From contig JAETXT010000001.1 in the NCBI GenBank assembly GCA_019188255.1, forward strand, positions 5,084,001 through 5,148,000: a stretch of 64,000 nt of DNA, given 5' to 3'. Each line of letters opens with the position of its first letter. The first letter of the stretch is position 1. A program made the translations under genes and the position numbers. This DNA comes from Verticillium longisporum. Taxonomy: Eukaryota; Ascomycota; Sordariomycetes; Glomerellales; Plectosphaerellaceae. Of this stretch, positions 1-9,518 are shown piece by piece. The notes beneath the pieces are model-generated. The model ran no database searches, had not been told where the DNA came from, and saw only the letters and a list, made by a program, of their open reading frames with translations.

Positions 1-397
1 AACGACTGCACTCTGAGCGGAAGCCTTGTAAGATACATCCCTTGGCATCGGGACCGGAATAGACGGACTCAGACAAGGCTCTGAACCACATCTGGCCAGA
101 GCCTGCCGGAAGCTGCAAAACGTCGATCACCAACCACGTACGAGAGGTCACAATCATCGAGGCTCATCACGGCCTCCCATGTAGACCTCGTCGGCAGCGC
201 AGCTGGCACGGTGACACCGACGTAACTTGTGGACGCAGCAGCCTAAACACCCCTCTCTTTATCCAGATTACGCCGGAACGCTGCTCTCCCACCTTGCCCT
301 CCCTCCCACCTTGCCCACCCAGGACCCCCTCCGTCGAGGCAACGCAACGACGCACGCGGCCATTGCAACGCTCCGTCACACCACCCCTCGCCCCGAT
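1..397. other. Left-edge intergenic sequence, no supported gene
   Basis: No reading frame here shows recognisable protein features. A pyrimidine-rich stretch at about 285-400 lies just downstream of the minus-strand amidohydrolase stop and is probably its 3' untranslated region. Confidence 0.5.
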
Positions 398-1757
398 TCA
401 GACAAGATCAGCCGCCTCCCTCATGTCGCGCCTCCACTGCTCCCTGACCTCCCGCACGAGCCCCGGCGTCGCAAACACATCGACCGCCGTGCCGGCCATG
501 GCCCTCGCGACGCGCATGGCCCGCTCGAAGGCGCCGCGCGCGCCGGACGCCTTCTCAAAGTCGCGACTGTGCGGCGGGCCGGCCTCGACGCCCGGCGGAA
601 TGGCAAAGCTGACATTCATGCTGGGCACGGCGTAGCTGACGTCGCCCTGGTCCGTACTGGCCTTGACCCAGGTGGGGCGGCCGGGCGGCGGCAGGTGCGG
701 CGGCGGCGCGGGGGGCGCGATGGCGCGCCAGTGGCGGGCGTAGGCGGCGGCGAGCACGCGGTTGGGCACGTGGTCCCTGTACCCGGGGACGACGTCGAGG
801 GCGAGGGTGGCGCCCGTGGCCTCGGCGCCGGCGCGGAAGCAGGCCTCGACCTTGGCGCGGAGCTCGTCGAGGCGGGCGGCCGACGCGGCGCGCAGGACGG
901 CGACGCCGGGGGCGCGCTCGGGGATGACGTGGGGCTGGTTGCCGCCGTCCGAGATCTGGTGGCCGATGTCGTCGACGGGGCGCGTCTGCTGGCGCAGGGC
1001 CGACACGGCGCCGTAGGCGACGACGAGGGCGTCGAGCGCGTTGATGCCGCGCCAGGGGCTGTTGGCAGCGTGGGCGGCGCGGCCGTGGTACGTGGCGTTG
1101 AGGTGCACAAAGGCCGTCGTGCGCACGAGGGCGCTGTTGTTGAGGATGCCCGGGTGCGAGATGAGGGCTGCGTCGACGTGCTTGTAGGCGCCTGCGCGGA
1201 GGCACCGTATCTTGCCGCCGGCGCCGCCTTCTTCGGCCGGCGTGCCGATGACGAGGACCTTACCTGCGAGGTTGTGCCGGTGGAGCGTTTGGGCTGTGGC
1301 GAGGCCTGCTGCTAGGGAGACCATAGCGATGAGGTTGTGGCCGCAGGCATGGCCGAGGCTGGGGAGGGCATCTGTTTCCTTGGTCAGTATGCGTGGTGAG
1401 GAGGGTGTAAGGAGAACCTCAAGAGAATGACGCACCCATCTCGGCGTTGAAAGCAATGACGGGACCGGGCCTGCCAGTGTCATACTCAGCCGTCCACGCA
1501 GTCTCCATGCCATAAGCAGATGGCGTGACCTTCCATCCCTTCCGAGCCCTCATAAAGTTGGTCAGGGCATCGTGCGCCTTGTACTCGTTGTAAGCGAGTT
1601 CCGGGTTTTCGTGGATGAAGGTGTTCAGCGGCCAGAGCAAAGGCTCCAGGGCGCGGATGAATTCGTCCACATCGTCGAGGTAGTCGACTTCTCGGTTGAT
1701 TGTGGGCGCGTATTCGGGATCGCCAGGTCTTGGAACCAGGAGAAAGTCGTCTTCCAT
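398..1757 (-). CDS. M20 family amidohydrolase/peptidase (PM20D2-like)
   Basis: Predicted metal-dependent hydrolase of the M20 family, probably acting on an amide or dipeptide-like bond; the substrate cannot be told from sequence. There are two exons, 1757-1436 and 1371-398, joined across a 64-nt GT-AG intron (1372-1435). The intron splits the Asp codon of the AEMDALP motif, and the phase closes exactly to give 431 aa. The metal-site motif GHACGHN lies at residues 114-120, EEGG at about 154-157, and a late His in PHSRDF, all as in PM20D2-type proteins. The length is normal for the family. No signal peptide is visible, so it is probably cytosolic. The ATG at 1757 is the first in frame. It diverges from the oxidoreductase at 2140 across a 382-bp gap, so the two may share control elements. 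The family call is strong; the function is inferred. Confidence 0.88.
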
Positions 1758-2139
1758 ATTAATACAGCAGCGGGCAAGAAGTCGGCATGCCTCGTCCCGA
1801 TAGCAACACGCAGCATATCCTGGGTGGTGCGATGTGTCACTAGGATATAAGAGCGCGTATGGAGCCTAGCTGGGGGCGATCCACGACCAGTGTCACCCCC
1901 CTGGTCGCTCGTACGAACCAAGGGACAGGCCTTGGTGGTTCAAAGCGGGGATGGTCCCGTCCTCGTCGCAGATCAAGAGGGCAGAGAGGCCAGGCAACTA
2001 ATTAATACATGGGGGAGCGCGCTGAACCCCATGATGGTTCGGCTGCCGGCAGCATACTTTCTTACTTACTATGTACCTTTGCGTCTCAAGTCGTTCTGCT
2101 CCACATCCATCAGGCGTTACATTCTCCTCACCTAGTATA
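1758..2139. promoter_or_regulatory. 382-bp divergent intergenic region (probable bidirectional promoter)
   Basis: It separates the start codons of two head-to-head genes, the M20 hydrolase (minus) and the AsaB-like oxidoreductase (plus). I see no coding sequence. I could not identify a specific factor-binding palindrome with confidence, so promoter function is inferred from the gene arrangement. Confidence 0.5.
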
Positions 2140-2964
2140 ATGGTCGGCGAAAAGCACAACGTGGCTACGACGCTGAATTATTGGGACGACCCCGGCGATG
2201 GCTCCAAGCCCACGCCCATTTTCATCGGCGAGGGCAGGATCAGCAACAAACGGCCGCACAAGGCGCACGAGTTTGTCATATCGGACATCAGTGGCGAGGA
2301 AGGCCAGTACACCCTCGACCAACACGGCTTCCAGTACCTGCACCACGCCAGCATCGAGAAGACCTTTGCCGACGAGGAGCGGATCAAGGTGGCCTACTAT
2401 GAAGAGTGCAGGCAGCTTCTCACGTCCGCGACGGGCGCGCGCATGGTGCACATCTTTAACCACAAGGTGCGCAGGGGGCCGACGCAGTGGCATCACCTTG
2501 GCCTGCGGAATCTCGCGAATCGCGGCCCCGTCACCAGGACGCACGTCGACCAGTCGTACGACGGCGCCGAGCGGCGTCTGCGGTGGGAGTTCCCCTCGCG
2601 CGAAGAGGCAGACGAGCTCGTCAAACGCCGCTACCAAATCATCAACATCTGGCGACCCATCGAGCCCATCTTCAAGGACCCCATTGCCGTGGCGGCGGCA
2701 CCATCCGTGCCCGACGCGGACCTGGCAGGCGCCGAGATGACGGAGGACGGGTTCGTCGGCGAGTCGTGGGTCGTACGGCACAATCCGGAGCACAAGTGGT
2801 TTTACAAGCACGGCATGACGCCGCGAGACGTGCTGCTCATCAAATGCTTCGATTCGGACGAGGGTGTCGCGAGGCGGGCGCTGCATTCGGCGTTTGAGGA
2901 CCCTGCGTACGCCACGCGCGAGTGTCGACAAAGCATCGAGGTCAGGGCTCTGGTCTGCTACTGA
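2140..2964 (+). CDS. AsaB/CmcJ/NvfI-type oxidoreductase (GA4-desaturase-like family)
   Basis: An intronless gene of 274 aa. It matches the fungal AsaB/CmcJ/NvfI-type family, which includes hydroxylases and tailoring enzymes of secondary metabolism. Typical features are the N-terminal EKHNVATTLNYW, the HVDQS motif near residue 140, a [Y]QIINIWRP segment near residue 172, WFYKHGMTPRDVLLIKCFDS near residue 228, and a C-terminal RQSIEVRALV. The family's usual C terminus is intact. The frame is open upstream, but the ATG at 2140 matches the usual family N terminus and is the start chosen here. No signal peptide is seen. The 2OG/Fe(II) oxygenase follows about 0.8 kb downstream on the same strand and the M20 hydrolase is divergent, so a small tailoring-enzyme group is possible. 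The exact reaction is unknown. Confidence 0.82.
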   Translation: MVGEKHNVATTLNYWDDPGDGSKPTPIFIGEGRISNKRPHKAHEFVISDISGEEGQYTLDQHGFQYLHHASIEKTFADEERIKVAYYEECRQLLTSATGARMVHIFNHKVRRGPTQWHHLGLRNLANRGPVTRTHVDQSYDGAERRLRWEFPSREEADELVKRRYQIINIWRPIEPIFKDPIAVAAAPSVPDADLAGAEMTEDGFVGESWVVRHNPEHKWFYKHGMTPRDVLLIKCFDSDEGVARRALHSAFEDPAYATRECRQSIEVRALVCY

Positions 2965-3218
2965 CACGTCGCCAGGGTAAGTTCCTGGGCATGTTCCTTA
3001 GGATGTTCCTAAGGGCATGTTCCGAAGAGGGGCAAGGGGGGGAGGGCGGGTGTCTCAGCGCAAGGAGAGAGTCAAAGGAGCCAAACGGGAGAAAGGAGCC
3101 AAAGAGAGAAAAGGGGGGGCAGCGCAACCCCTCATCTGGCGAGCGGGCCCCCCAGAAGGGGAAAGGCTTAGAAGCTCTAGGGGTCATATAGTCCGGTGAG
3201 AATACGACGCTCGTTAGT

Positions 3219-3430
3219 TGATAAACAAACGGGATGAACTGCCGGGGGGGTCCACATATTGCTGCGGTTGGTACTGGGCACTATGGAAGAAAAGACGCGC
3301 AATATAGGCGGGGCGCGCGACGAGGGGCGCGGGGAGGGGGTTGAGGATGAGGGCCCATACCATGTATACGGGGAAATAGAAGCTCGAGCCGGCTTGGGTG
3401 AAGGTTGATGTGCAGACGGAGACGCACGTG
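3219..3430 (-). pseudogene. Possible membrane-protein C-terminal relic, family unknown
   Basis: On the minus strand, one frame stays open for about 65 codons and ends in TAA near 3219. It reads as a hydrophobic tail-like sequence (QAGSSFYFPVYMVWALILN, then PAPLVARPAYIARLFFHS). No start codon or upstream domain is attached, and a stop lies shortly upstream. It may be the remnant of a transmembrane protein gene, but I do not recognise the family and it could be chance. Confidence 0.22.
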
Positions 3431-3607
3431 GGTGAGCGACTTCACCCGGAGGATCTCTGACTTGCCTGACTTGGTAAGTCTGACTTGGTAAGTGCGTAGA
3501 CAGGGTACTTATATCGTGCTCGACTCGTGCCATGTCTGATGGTCTTGGGTAGAGCCAACTCTTCGACTCGGTAACCGAGCTCAGTAACACAACCAACAGA
3601 CCAAGGA

Positions 3608-3755
3608 CAGACAGACAGGAACAGCAGACAGAAGACAGCAGACAGAAGACAGCAGACAGCAGACAGCAGACAGCAGACAGCAGACAGCAGACAGCAGACA
3701 GCAGACAGCAGACAGCAGACAGCAGACAGCAGACAGCAGACAGCAGACAGGAACA
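3608..3755 (+). repeat. AGACAGC heptanucleotide tandem repeat in the 5' leader
   Basis: Fourteen uninterrupted copies of AGACAGC run from 3647 to 3744, flanked by imperfect copies. The array ends about 20 bp before the ATG at 3773, so it probably lies in the transcribed leader of the 2OG/Fe(II) oxygenase gene. Read on the minus strand it encodes a spurious Leu-Ser-Ala-Val-Cys-Cys-like repeat. Confidence 0.9.
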
Positions 3756-3772
3756 GCAGACGGACAGACACC

Positions 3773-5124
3773 ATGGCCCCCGTTCTCGACCCCCCCGAGA
3801 CCGTCGACTGGATGGGCAAGCAGGTGCCCGTGTGGTCGATGCAGACCATCAACTACGGGCTGCTGCTGTCGCAGGACCCTGGCGAGATTGACAAGGTCGT
3901 CAACGCCTGTCTCGAGGAGGGGTACTTCTACCTCGACCTGCAGGGCATCGACGGCCGTCGCATGCTGTCGGACCAGCAGGAGACGCTCAAGCTGATGAAG
4001 CGCTTCTTCGATGCGCCCATTGAGGCCAAGAACGAGTTTGGCCTGATCTCGTCCCACTTGGGGTATGTTCTCTGACCCTGGATCTCTTTAGAAACAACCG
4101 TCCAACAGAAGAAGGAAAGGAAAGAAGAGAAAAAGAAAGGAAGAAGGGGAAAAAAAACTAAAAAAAAACTGACCGCGCCGTAGCTACGAGCCTGTCGGCA
4201 GCCGCACTGGCGTCGCCGCCGGCACCAAGGACGGCTACGAGATGCTCAAGGTGTCGCGTGACGAGATTCAGCACGACAACCCACGCATCCCGGCGCCGGT
4301 CAAGAACAGCGCCGACATGCGCATCCTCGAGAACGCCATTGGCAGCTGCAACACGGTGACCAAGGTCATCCTGTCGGCGCTGTCGACGGGCCTCGCGCTG
4401 ACGGGGGCCGGGCGGTTCGAGAACATGCACCGCAACGACCGGCTGTCGACGACGACGGTGCGTTCCCCGCTCCTCCTCCATTTCTCCTTTTCTCCTTTTC
4501 TCCCTTCCTCCTTTCCTCCTCCTTTTCTCCCTGTTCTTCTCACTCAGCGTGGCTCACACCCTTGTTTTATGCCCCTTGCAACGTCCACTGACAGCACAGC
4601 TCTCCATGATGCACTACCTGCCGAGCGCGCTCGCCGGGCAGAACCGCATCGGGCACCAGAAGCACACGGACATCAGCACGCTGACGCTCCTCTTCAGCGA
4701 GCAGTGGGGCCTCCAGGTGCGGCCGCCGGGGACGTGCGGCGCGCGCGAAATGGGCTTCGTGCGGCCCAAGGCGGGGTGCGCGTTCGTGCACGTGGGCGAC
4801 TCGCTGCGGTTCGCCAGCGGCATGAAGTTCCAGAGCTGCATCCACCGCGTGGTGCCGTTCGACCCGACGGAGCACCGGTACTCGATGGCGTACTTTCTGC
4901 GGGCCGAGGACGACACCATGTTTGTCGACTCGGAGGGGCGGGCCATCACGGCGGGGCAGTGGCACGACGAGAAGTTCAAGGCGTTCACGGACCCGGAGCT
5001 GTGGCAGGCCATGGCGCCCAAGTCGATGATTCTCGGCGGCATGAAGGAGGACGGCGCCGACGAGCCTGTGCCCCTGCCTTTGGCGGCTGTGCCCGTGGCA
5101 TCGGCTGTCGAGGTCGAGGCGTGA
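3773..5124 (+). CDS. 2-oxoglutarate/Fe(II)-dependent oxygenase, isopenicillin-N-synthase-like
   Basis: Three exons, 3773-4062, 4184-4457 and 4600-5124, with introns of 121 and 142 nt. All phases close to give 362 aa. The N-terminal DIOX_N-like part (about residues 1-130) is followed by the jelly-roll core. The iron ligands are visible as H210 and D212 (GHQKHTD) and H270 (CIHRVVP). The 2-oxoglutarate-binding R281-x-S283 pair is in HRYSMAYF. All catalytic residues are present, so an active oxygenase is expected: hydroxylation, desaturation or ring closure of a small molecule. The N terminus has a short Pro/Asp stretch and no signal peptide. The first intron is A/G-rich and the second is strongly pyrimidine-rich. 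The neighbouring AsaB-like gene suggests a joint role in small-molecule tailoring, but no synthase gene is in view. Confidence 0.88.
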
Positions 5125-5976
5125 TGATGCCTCGGTTGGGGCCTCTGGCTGATGCCTCGTTGGGGCCTCTAGGCTGATGCCTCGGTCTGGGTCTCGAGTT
5201 TGATGCCTCGAGTTTGATGCCTCGAGTTCGATGGCTGTTGTGGTGAGTACATGATGGATGATTGGTATCGATGATGGATGGTGAAGTACCTTTAGTATGC
5301 AACCTTTAGTATGCAAAGCACCGTATTTTCATGTTGCTGTATGGGCTCGGTGATCCACTCGCATCTCGTATGCCAAGATGATAGGTGTACGATGGAATGT
5401 GTCTGAGTTCGATGATGGAGCTTGTTGACAGCCTCGAGGTAGGCAGCTAGGTGAGTACCTAGGCAGGTGGAGGAATGTCGAGGCTGTCACGAGATGCAGT
5501 GCTGAGGCTGAACCCCCATGGCTGATGACTGCTGGCCTCGAGGACCGAAAGGCTGACGGCCAGACCACGGTCCCCTATGGCCGGTGTGCTTCAGTGAGGC
5601 CGTGCTCCAGGAGCCCCTGGCTAGCCTTGTTCCAGGGGCCTTGAGTGAGCTAACCCAGCGAGTACCTAGCGAGTACCCAGCGAGTACCCAACCGCAGCGT
5701 GCCCCTGGCAACGGCGCAGGGGCCGAGGGTCATGCCTTATCTTATCACTGCTCGTCTGTCTGCAGCGACATGACACACATGACGCCGAAGCTCCAGCTGT
5801 CGAGCTTCCCTCTGATGACAACCTCGTTGCTTCCCTCTTCATCCCCTTCACACCACGTATACCTCTCTGCCACATCCGACCTCTCCCACATCCGGCCTCT
5901 ACCACACCGACCATAACTCATCTCGACCCGCCATTCCATCTCGTCAATCATCCACGCGTCTCCATCTTCCGACACC
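5125..5976. other. Intergenic region with degenerate GATGCCTCG repeats
   Basis: About 850 bp without a supported gene. It starts with a repeat patch (5126-5230), has several GAGTACC/CTAGG words near 5440-5470 and 5655-5690, and ends in a C/T-rich leader before the M18 aminopeptidase start. Confidence 0.5.
5126..5232 (+). repeat. Degenerate tandem repeat, TGATGCCTCG(g/a)-based
   Basis: Five or so copies of a TGATGCCTCG core are separated by variable GGTTGGGGCCTCTGGC or AGTT spacers, so two nested periods (about 28 and 16 bp) are visible. It starts directly after the stop codon of the upstream oxygenase and so probably lies in its 3' untranslated region. Confidence 0.75.
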
Positions 5977-7686
5977 ATGACGAAGCAAACCCTAGATAGG
6001 CATCTTCACGGCAGCTCATCTAGCATGTCCCTTCGCCTCCCAGCCATACTGGGACCCATGGCATCATCCCCCGCCACTGACACCGACCAACAGACGGCTC
6101 GTCTGCCGACACGCGAATACCTCCTGGCCGACATGGCTGGCCGCTCGCGCCAGGAGAACCCCGTCTGCACGCCATGCTTCCTGACGCTTCGCTCTGTCGA
6201 CCAGCCCCACGTCAGGCTGGGCTCGCCAGCCGAGTGCCGCCTCTGTGCCGTGTCCGCCGGCAAGCCCGAGGCCTACACGAAGCCCTTCTGCGACTTCCTC
6301 ACCGAGAACCCCACCATCTTCCATACCGTCGCCTACTTCAAGACGAAGCTCGCCGATGCCGGCTTCCACGAGCTCCCCGCCCGCGCCAACTGGGCCGGCA
6401 AGCTCGAGCCCGGCGGCAAGTACTGGACCACGCGCAACGGCAGCGCCCTCATCGCCTTCACCGTCGGCCAGAAGTACGAGCCCGGCAACGGCGTCGCCAT
6501 GATCGCCGGCCACATTGACGCCCTGACCGCGCGCCTCAAGCCCGTCAGCACCAAGCGCAACGCTGCCGGCTACGTCCAGCTCGGCGTCGCCCCCTACGCC
6601 GGCGGCCTCAACGCCACCTGGTGGGATCGCGACCTCAGCATCGGCGGCCGCGTCGTCGTCCGCGACCCCGACACGGGCAAGACGTCGACCCGTCTCGTCA
6701 AGCTCGGCTGGCCCATTGCCCGCATCCCCACGCTCGCCCCGCACTTTGGCGTCGGCATGATGGGCCAGAACAACCCCGAGACCGAGGCCGTGCCCATCAT
6801 CGGCCTCGACAACTCGGACCTCGGAGGCGCCGACACCTCGGAAGCGCCCGCCGGTCCGCCCGGCTCCTTCGCCGCCACCCAGCCCCCGAAGCTCGTCAAG
6901 CTCATCGCCCGCGAGCTCCGCACCTCCGCCTCGGCCATCCTCAACTGGGACCTCGAGCTCTACGACGCACAGCCCGCCCAGACCGGCGGCCTCGACCGCG
7001 AGTTCATCTTTGCCGGCCGCGTCGACGACAAGCTCTGCAGCTGGGCCGCCTTTACGGCCCTGCTCGCCGCCGACGCCGCGCCCGACGACGGCACCATCAA
7101 GCTCGTCGCCCTCTTCGACGACGAGGAGATTGGCTCGCTGCTGCGCCAGGGCGCCCGCGGCAACTTCCTGCCCTCGACCGTCGAGCGCGCCGTCGAGGCC
7201 CTCGCCGCGAAGAGCCAGGCCCTCGCCGCAAGGGACCACCACGCCTTTGGCCCCGGCCTTGTCGCCCAGACGTACGCCGCCTCGTTCCTCCTCAGCGCCG
7301 ACGTCACCCACGCCGGCAACCCCAACTTTCTCGCCTACTACCTCGACCAGCACGTGCCGCGCCTCAACGTCGGCCTCGTCATCTGCGGCGACGCCAACGG
7401 CCACATGACCACCGACGCCGTCTCGACCGCCATCCTCCAGCGCGTCGGCGACCTCGCCGGCTGCCGCACCCAGACCTTCCAGATCCGCAACGACACGCGC
7501 AGCGGCGGCACCGTCGGGCCCATGCTCAGCAGCGCCCTCGGCGTGCGCGCCGCCGACGCCGGCCTGCCGCAGCTCAGCATGCACAGCATCCGCGCGACGA
7601 CCGGCAGCCTCGACCCCGGTCTTGGCGTCAAGTTCTTCAAGGGCTTCCTCGACCACTGGGAGAAGGTCGATGCCGAGTGGCAGTGA
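5977..7686 (+). CDS. M18 family metalloaminopeptidase (vacuolar aminopeptidase I-like)
   Basis: A single open frame of 569 aa encoding an M18 aminopeptidase, which removes acidic or neutral N-terminal residues. In yeast the Ape1 relative works in the vacuole. Zinc-site motifs are visible: GHIDAL with H179 and D181, DDEEIGS with D382 and E383/E384, HAGNPN with H445, and SMHSIR with H536. The sequences WWDRDLSIGGR and DTRSGGTVGP are also typical. The conserved enzyme starts near residue 92 (KPFCDFLTENP), so the ATG at 5977 gives a roughly 90-residue extension rich in Ser, Arg and Cys that relatives usually lack. Either translation starts elsewhere or a short intron is hidden there; I could not settle a splice pair. 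Very high third-position GC leaves long antisense open frames, which are not genes. Confidence 0.9.
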   Translation: MTKQTLDRHLHGSSSSMSLRLPAILGPMASSPATDTDQQTARLPTREYLLADMAGRSRQENPVCTPCFLTLRSVDQPHVRLGSPAECRLCAVSAGKPEAYTKPFCDFLTENPTIFHTVAYFKTKLADAGFHELPARANWAGKLEPGGKYWTTRNGSALIAFTVGQKYEPGNGVAMIAGHIDALTARLKPVSTKRNAAGYVQLGVAPYAGGLNATWWDRDLSIGGRVVVRDPDTGKTSTRLVKLGWPIARIPTLAPHFGVGMMGQNNPETEAVPIIGLDNSDLGGADTSEAPAGPPGSFAATQPPKLVKLIARELRTSASAILNWDLELYDAQPAQTGGLDREFIFAGRVDDKLCSWAAFTALLAADAAPDDGTIKLVALFDDEEIGSLLRQGARGNFLPSTVERAVEALAAKSQALAARDHHAFGPGLVAQTYAASFLLSADVTHAGNPNFLAYYLDQHVPRLNVGLVICGDANGHMTTDAVSTAILQRVGDLAGCRTQTFQIRNDTRSGGTVGPMLSSALGVRAADAGLPQLSMHSIRATTGSLDPGLGVKFFKGFLDHWEKVDAEWQ

Positions 7687-9518
7687 GCGGCATTCGGCAT
7701 GGGCGATATGCCGGGTGTACGTGACTGGTAGGTGGTTGTTGCGCCGGAGGCCTGGAGTTGAGCATGAGGACTGTACACGTAGCGGAGCATGGCGTAGATT
7801 ATAGAGTACCGCCCTGGATTTGAGACCGGAATACATGCATTTCATACTTCAGCCAGTTCATTGTCAACTCTAGTCTCTATCAATTGAGTAGCGCAAGTTG
7901 CGCTAGACACCCCCTGCCAGCCCCCTTGACCCTTTCGAACATGCCGACAGTACCGCCAACCTTCGCTCGTCCTCGAGATAGCTCCGTCCTCCTCCCCGTA
8001 GCAAGGAAAACGACAAAAGCAAAGCCACAGCTCCCGCAGTGACCGTTAGCCGATACACCCCACTCACGACCATCCTGACAATATACTACCGCCTCCCCTT
8101 CGCGAAGGTATCTAGTCCAACTACCCGTTCCGGTGCTTCATCCAAGTGCAGCCTGTTGCAAGACAGCCCGCGACCCAAGACCACTTCGTCAAAGCGTCCG
8201 CGCCTTCCATACCCCAGTCCTCTTGCGGAGGTGCGCCAGACAAGGTTGTCGGTCCACGCAGAGCGGCCGGAATTCAGGCGGCCCATCGGTGATTTCGCCT
8301 TGGGGGACATGATAAGTAGCGTTGCTAGCGAGAGCAAGGAGGACGAGCATTCGCGATCGTTCGCCTATCACGTCGGAAGGGTCAGGATTGTGTAATGGGT
8401 TTTCGCGGGTAGTGGTGGTCCCGATAGCTCTATAGGCGCTATCGCGACGGGAGTCGGCGAATGGCGCTGCTCTCGTAGCCCGGCGTTGGCGGTATTTGTG
8501 TTATCGTATTATTTTCCTCGTAGGTGGTTTCATTGTTTTGTCCTCTTAGACCCTAGCAAGGGGGGAACAAAAATAGCCGCACTCCTTCGAGGTGACCTCA
8601 CTTAAACCTTTCTACTATACTTTACATTAGCTCGAAATTGGTAAAAACATATTCGCCTTGACTAGTGTCGTCGATTATTAACCAAGTAGAATCTCAGAGC
8701 ATTGAATCGAGGTACGAGGTGTTGAGAGCGTTCCGAAGCTAGGAGTCTTTCTGGATGATACCTGGGTTTGGCGGATTTGGAGTGCGGCTTAATCTGTTCC
8801 CCCCTTGCCTGGCTACTCGTCTAACGCTTGTGCCTCTGGTGTTTCTCGTACCTCTTTGAGGGTTGAGCGGCGTTTTCCAGGGCTTTGGGCTGCAACGTTC
8901 CGTAAGCTCCATTGGTGAAAAAGCGCGAGCTTCGGACCTGAGACCCCCATTATCGAACGATGGCGATGAGGACGAGGATGCCGATCCTAGCCCTACCGTG
9001 TTCCCGTTCTCGGACCGGCTGGCTTCCCGCGGTGTGCTCTCCGGCTCTTCGGCGGGCCACGTTGATCCCTTTGCGGAGGAGGCTGCTGCCCGTGTCTTGT
9101 CTCGGGGTAACGGCAAAGGCATCGTGAAGCCCAAGGCCAGCCAGAAGACGCCCGTCGCTACGTCCCCTCCAACGACGCCCCTTATCGCGACATGCTACCG
9201 CCTGCCGTCCCTTCGGCGAAGAAGTCTGGCCCTGCCACTCGTTCTGGCAGTGCCTCCGAGACCCCCGTGTCCAAGACGTCGGCTTCCAAGGCCTCAAGCT
9301 CCAAGACGTCCGCTGGTCCCAAGGCTGGTTCGGCCAGGCGTCCTACAGCTGCAGGAGCTTGGATTGAAGGGGTAAAGATATATTCATCATTACCAGCTAC
9401 GTTCATTACCAGCTACGTTTATTGTGAAGATCATAAACATGTACCGCGTAACAGAATATGTGGGTATACAAAATGCTGCCGCGCTCATCCCGTCCTCCAT
9501 GCATCCCGTCCTCCGTGA
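7687..9518. other. Intergenic region with decayed, unassigned open frames
   Basis: No intact gene is seen. 7860-8395 has an open plus-strand frame without recognisable domains, and 8400-8860 is AT-richer and noncoding in appearance. 8863-9375 holds a Ser/Pro/Lys-rich frame that seems to shift frame near 9150-9190. The pattern fits a decayed gene or mobile-element fragment, but I cannot name a family. Confidence 0.4.
8863..9372 (+). pseudogene. Possible frameshifted Ser/Lys-rich coding relic, unassigned
   Basis: The first frame reads as a plausible low-complexity protein up to about 9150 (SNDGDEDEDADPSPTVFPFS, then a Gly/Lys-rich part). The next frame then continues with SGSASETPVSKTSASKASSS and a Lys/Ala-rich tail to a stop near 9425. 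Composition on both sides of the switch is similar, which suggests one ancestral frame with an indel. No domain is recognised and the whole call could be chance. Confidence 0.25.

Larger units (their letters stand above)
2965..3772. other. Intergenic region between the two oxygenase genes
   Basis: It begins with an imperfect palindromic patch of GGCATGTTCC and CCTTAGGATGTTCCTAAGG at about 2987-3025. A purine-rich stretch follows (3030-3170), then a possible minus-strand coding relic (3219-3430), then the leader of the next gene with its heptanucleotide satellite (3608-3755). No intact gene is seen. Confidence 0.5.

Noticed and set aside
227..1315. 362-codon plus-strand open frame over the M20 hydrolase
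   Set aside because: An antisense shadow. The minus strand carries the metal-binding motifs and a phase-consistent intron.
3442..4057. Minus-strand 'Leu-Ser-Ala-Val-Cys-Cys' repeat protein
   Set aside because: It is created by the AGACAGC satellite read backwards and has no other support.
6064..7845. 593-codon minus-strand open frame antisense to the M18 aminopeptidase
   Set aside because: It mirrors a GC3-rich true gene, is Gly/Ala/Glu/Val-rich without domain character, and crosses the opposite strand's catalytic motifs.
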